A DNA stretch of 8,863 bases from an uncultured Flavobacterium sp. (GTDB lineage: Bacteria; Bacteroidota; Bacteroidia; Flavobacteriales; Flavobacteriaceae), in NCBI GenBank assembly GCA_946886675.1, contig CAMPIZ010000055.1:1-8863 (forward strand), written 5' to 3'. The position numbers and the translations under genes were made by a program. Shown here piece by piece: positions 6,860 to 8,863 of the stretch (position 1 is the first letter of the stretch; each line of letters opens with the position of its first letter). A model generated the notes under the pieces. It had not been told where the DNA came from and did not search any database. It was given only the letters and a program-made list of their open reading frames with translations.

Positions 6860-6882
6860 AGCGGCTTAAGCCGCTTTTTTTT
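6860..6882 (+). terminator. Rho-independent terminator of gldBC
   Basis: AGCGGC (6860-6865) and GCCGCT (6870-6875) form a six-pair, mostly G+C stem with a TTAA loop, followed by an unbroken T run from 6875 to 6882. It starts 6 bases after the gldC stop. The T run ends exactly at the ATG of the next gene (6883), so a transcript ending here stops just before that gene. On the opposite strand there is no T run, so it acts only on + strand transcription. Confidence 0.93.
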
Positions 6883-7347
6883 ATGTATACAATACGTTTA
6901 TATAAGCAGGAAGACTGCGGGCAAGTGGTAAAACTTTTTTATAACACTGTACATACGGTAAACAAAAAAGATTATACACAGGGACAGCTCAATGCCTGGG
7001 CTCCTGCTGATTTAGATTTTGAACGATGGAATAAGGTTCTGTCTCAAAACTATACTATTATAGTAGAGAGTGAAGATGTTATTGTTGGTTTTGGGGATAT
7101 TGATACAACAGGATACTTCGATCATCTTTTTGTGCACAAAGATTTTCAGGGGCAGGGTATTGCCAAACTTATAACAACACAAATAGAAAAGTATGCCTTA
7201 AATACTAATATACGCAGGATAACCGTAGCGGCATCAATAACCGCAAAACCTTTTTTTGAAAACTATGGTTATACTGTTGTAAAAGAACAGAGAGTAGAAC
7301 GTAACGGGCAGGTGCTAACCAATTTTTTAATGGAAAAACTTCTCTGA
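6883..7347 (+). CDS. GNAT-family N-acetyltransferase, YafP-like
   Basis: Predicted acetyl-CoA-dependent N-acetyltransferase of 154 residues, a single GNAT domain. Motif A is LFVHKDFQGQGIAKLI (82-97) with the acetyl-CoA pyrophosphate loop Q-G-Q-G-I-A (89-94). The C-terminal block VAASITAKPFFENYGY (115-130) followed by KEQRVERNGQVLTNFLM closely resembles E. coli YafP, as does the N-terminal region with YTQGQLNAWAP (31-41). YafP in E. coli is encoded in the SOS-controlled dinB operon; no such context exists here, and the substrate is unknown. The ATG at 6883 follows directly on the gldBC terminator, leaving no normal leader. It is well supported as the start because the family N-terminus (YTIRLYKQED) begins there. 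The stop codon abuts the engB stop on the other strand. Confidence 0.88.
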   Translation: MYTIRLYKQEDCGQVVKLFYNTVHTVNKKDYTQGQLNAWAPADLDFERWNKVLSQNYTIIVESEDVIVGFGDIDTTGYFDHLFVHKDFQGQGIAKLITTQIEKYALNTNIRRITVAASITAKPFFENYGYTVVKEQRVERNGQVLTNFLMEKLL

Positions 7348-7968
7348 TTAAACAAAGTCCTGATTATTAAAAATATTCTGGTTTACTTCATCTATATACT
7401 GCAGTAATGTATCGCGTCCGGTACCTTCAGTAGATGAGGTTACAAAGTAGTCGGGCATTTCTTCCCAGTTGTTTGCCAGCAGTTGTTTTCTGTAAGCAGC
7501 TACATGTTGGTCTATTTTTACCCGGCTTATTTTGTCGGCTTTGGTAAAGATGATGCAGAATGGTACTTGTGTTTCGCCAAGATAGTTAATGAACTCAAGG
7601 TCTATTTTTTGTGCTTCAAGCCTTATGTCTACAAGTACAAAGGCACAAACAAGCTGTTCACGCTTTTCAAAATACTCAGTTATGAATTTTTGAAAAATCT
7701 GCTTGGTTTTCTTGGATACCTTGGCATAACCATACCCGGGTAAATCTACCAGAAACCAGTTATTATTTATCTTAAAATGGTTTATAAGCTGTGTTTTACC
7801 GGGCTTGCCCGAAGTTTTTGCAAGGTTCTTATGGTTGGTAAGCATATTTATAAGTGAAGACTTCCCTACGTTGGATCGGCCTATAAAGGCATATTCCGGC
7901 AGCGGCTCTTTCGGGCATTTGCTTACATCGGAATTACTGATAATAAATTCGGCAGTGTTTATCTTCAT
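7348..7968 (-). CDS. engB: Ribosome biogenesis GTP-binding protein EngB (YihA/YsxC)
   Basis: TRAFAC-class GTPase that assists late assembly of the large ribosomal subunit; usually essential. The 206-residue length is normal for the family. All G motifs are present: G1 GRSNVGKSS (30-38), G2 region TSGKPGKTQ (52-60), G3 DLPG (75-78, followed by the typical YGYAKV), G4 TKAD (142-145) and G5 TSS (177-179). The start at 7966-7968 is supported by the usual N-terminus, with F-I-I-S ahead of the P-E-Y-A-F strand that leads to G1. Upstream is an inverted-repeat element whose loop contains a TAATTTTG -7 match, and beyond it the alpha/beta hydrolase on the same strand. The 3' end abuts the GNAT gene with no intergenic base and no terminator hairpin visible for this direction. 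Confidence 0.96.
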   Translation of the reverse strand: MKINTAEFIISNSDVSKCPKEPLPEYAFIGRSNVGKSSLINMLTNHKNLAKTSGKPGKTQLINHFKINNNWFLVDLPGYGYAKVSKKTKQIFQKFITEYFEKREQLVCAFVLVDIRLEAQKIDLEFINYLGETQVPFCIIFTKADKISRVKIDQHVAAYRKQLLANNWEEMPDYFVTSSTEGTGRDTLLQYIDEVNQNIFNNQDFV

Positions 7969-7982
7969 CTTATAAATTTTTA

Positions 7983-8046
7983 GCCACGGATTACACTAAT
8001 AATCACAAAATTAACTATAAAAATGTGAAGAAGTGTAATCCGTGGC
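7983..8046. repeat. 64-bp inverted-repeat element with perfect 15-bp arms
   Basis: GCCACGGATTACACT (7983-7997) and AGTGTAATCCGTGGC (8032-8046) are exact reverse complements separated by 34 bases. A second, inner pair, TCACA (8003-8007) and TGTGA (8024-8028), extends the hairpin. Neither strand has a T run after the outer stem, so this is not a normal intrinsic terminator. The arm sequence resembles CCACGGATTACAC-type repeats that I recall being scattered in intergenic regions of Bacteroidota and other genomes; that is memory, not a search. No target-site duplication is obvious at the edges. It fills most of the gap between the hydrolase and engB. Confidence 0.9.
8006..8013 (-). promoter_or_regulatory. 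Candidate engB -7 element (TAATTTTG) inside the repeat loop
   Basis: On the minus strand TAATTTTG matches TAnnTTTG at every fixed position. It lies in the AT-rich loop of the inverted-repeat element and ends 37 bases before the engB ATG, giving a predicted leader of about 31 bases. No TTG is seen at the -33 position. Confidence 0.4.
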
Positions 8047-8076
8047 CTGTTCAGATACCCTTGCGGGCGGAATGTT

Positions 8077-8841
8077 TTATATAAAATCCTGCTTTTTCAG
8101 CCAGGAATGCATAATTTCATTAAACTCATCAGGATGCTCCATCATGGCGGCATGCCCGCACTTGTCTATCCAGTAAAGGTCTGAATTTGGCAGCAGGCTA
8201 TGAAATTCCTCTGCTACTTCAGGCGGCGTTACTTTATCATTTTTCCCCCATATTATACAGGTAGGCACATGCATTTTAGGAAGATCATTAGCCATATTAT
8301 GGCGAATGGCACTTTTTGCGATGGTAAGGGTTTTTATCAGTTTAAGCCTGTCATTGGCAGTGGCATAAACTTCGTCTACAATTTCTTTTGTGGCAACAGA
8401 AGGATCATAAAATACATCCTCAGCTTTTTTCTTAATATAGTCGTAGTCACCCCTTCTTGGATAGCTGTCACCCATTGCGCTTTCATAAAGTCCCGAGCTT
8501 CCGGTAATTATAAGCCCAAGCATTTTTTCGGGATACATTTTTGTGTGGTATAATGCTATATGCCCTCCCAGTGAGTTGCCCAGCATTAGTACCCTGTCAT
8601 ACCCCATAAAAGTAATAAAGTCCTTAACCCATCTTGCAAAGGCTTTTACATTGGTCTTTAAAATACTCTGGGTATATATAGGCAGTTCCGGGATAACAAC
8701 TTTATAGCCGTGTTTTGGAAAGTATTCTGCTACTCCGTCAAAATTACTAAGGCCGCCCATGAGTCCGTGAAGTATAATTATAGGTGTGCCTTCACCGGCT
8801 TCAAAATAACTGTATTTACCTTCTTTCTTGGTGGTATGCAT
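8077..8841 (-). CDS. Alpha/beta-fold hydrolase
   Basis: Alpha/beta hydrolase of 254 residues with an apparently complete catalytic machinery: the oxyanion-hole motif HGLMGG (25-30), nucleophile Ser90 in the elbow GNSLGG (88-93), the acid Asp202 in WGKNDKVTPP, and His230 in CGHAAMMEHP. A cap region (about 115-185) is charged and lacks family-specific signatures, so the substrate (ester, lactone or other) cannot be named. There is no signal peptide, so it should be cytoplasmic. The ATG at 8839-8841 is the first possible start, because an in-frame TGA lies 18 bases upstream with no other start codon between. It sits upstream of engB on the same strand, 108 bases away. In related flavobacteria I recall a hydrolase between engB and the mraZ-led cell-division cluster, but the neighbour lies outside this window. 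Confidence 0.93.
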   Translation of the reverse strand: MHTTKKEGKYSYFEAGEGTPIIILHGLMGGLSNFDGVAEYFPKHGYKVVIPELPIYTQSILKTNVKAFARWVKDFITFMGYDRVLMLGNSLGGHIALYHTKMYPEKMLGLIITGSSGLYESAMGDSYPRRGDYDYIKKKAEDVFYDPSVATKEIVDEVYATANDRLKLIKTLTIAKSAIRHNMANDLPKMHVPTCIIWGKNDKVTPPEVAEEFHSLLPNSDLYWIDKCGHAAMMEHPDEFNEIMHSWLKKQDFI

Positions 8842-8863
8842 GTTAGTTTTGTAACAATTTCAA

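Noticed and set aside
7483..7743. 86-codon + strand frame antisense to engB
   Set aside because: Falls within the conserved G3-G5 part of engB; the hydrophobic product is a by-product of the opposite frame.
7983..8046. The inverted repeat before engB as a rho-independent terminator for the hydrolase
   Set aside because: The stem is strong, but the minus strand continues with TAAAAATTTATAAG rather than a run of T, and the loop is long.
8058..8067. CCC-TTGC-GGG hairpin after the hydrolase stop codon as a terminator
   Set aside because: Only three G-C pairs and no T run on the minus strand.
8200..8553. 117-codon + strand frame antisense to the alpha/beta hydrolase
   Set aside because: The hydrolase has intact catalytic motifs across the same bases; the antisense product resembles no family and is aromatic- and histidine-rich by frame bias.

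Overview
The window looks like chromosome from a Flavobacterium-type member of the Bacteroidota. Three things point there. A gldB-gldC pair, typical of gliding flavobacteria, sits beside nadE. The base composition is AT-rich. Promoter-like sites match the Bacteroidota -7 consensus TAnnTTTG rather than an E. coli -10, and recognisable Shine-Dalgarno sequences are generally absent. All genes over about 100 codons have family-typical lengths, and I see no rRNA, tRNA, CRISPR array, transposase or phage gene.

Layout. Positions 1-1806 (+) hold a signalling block: the 3' end of an unrecognised multi-pass membrane protein, a short NarL/DegS-type histidine kinase with one membrane helix (384-1151), and its LuxR-type response regulator (1144-1806, overlapping by 8 bases). 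Positions 1871-3844 (+) encode DnaG primase with a TTG start and an N-terminal zinc-finger domain that has lost all four metal ligands. A second, orphan LuxR-type response regulator (3929-4558, -) converges on dnaG, with ammonia-type NAD synthetase nadE (4645-5451, -) upstream of it. A 98-bp divergent region separates nadE from gldB-gldC (5550-6853, +) and carries closely packed, oppositely oriented -7 elements. A strong intrinsic terminator (6860-6882) ends the gldBC unit and directly touches the start codon of a YafP-like GNAT acetyltransferase (6883-7347, +). The stop codon of that gene abuts the stop codon of the ribosome-assembly GTPase engB (7348-7968, -). Upstream of engB is a 64-bp element with perfect 15-bp inverted arms, then an alpha/beta hydrolase (8077-8841, -).

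How the genes relate. Most of the window is core housekeeping: replication priming, NAD synthesis, ribosome assembly and gliding. Two NarL-type regulators and one kinase are interspersed. Nothing here amounts to a new defence or biosynthetic system. The points worth a second look are the metal-free DnaG domain, the back-to-back nadE/gldB promoters, the terminator-to-start-codon junction before the GNAT gene, the inverted-repeat element that holds a candidate engB promoter in its loop, and the tandem 11-mer in front of the orphan regulator.
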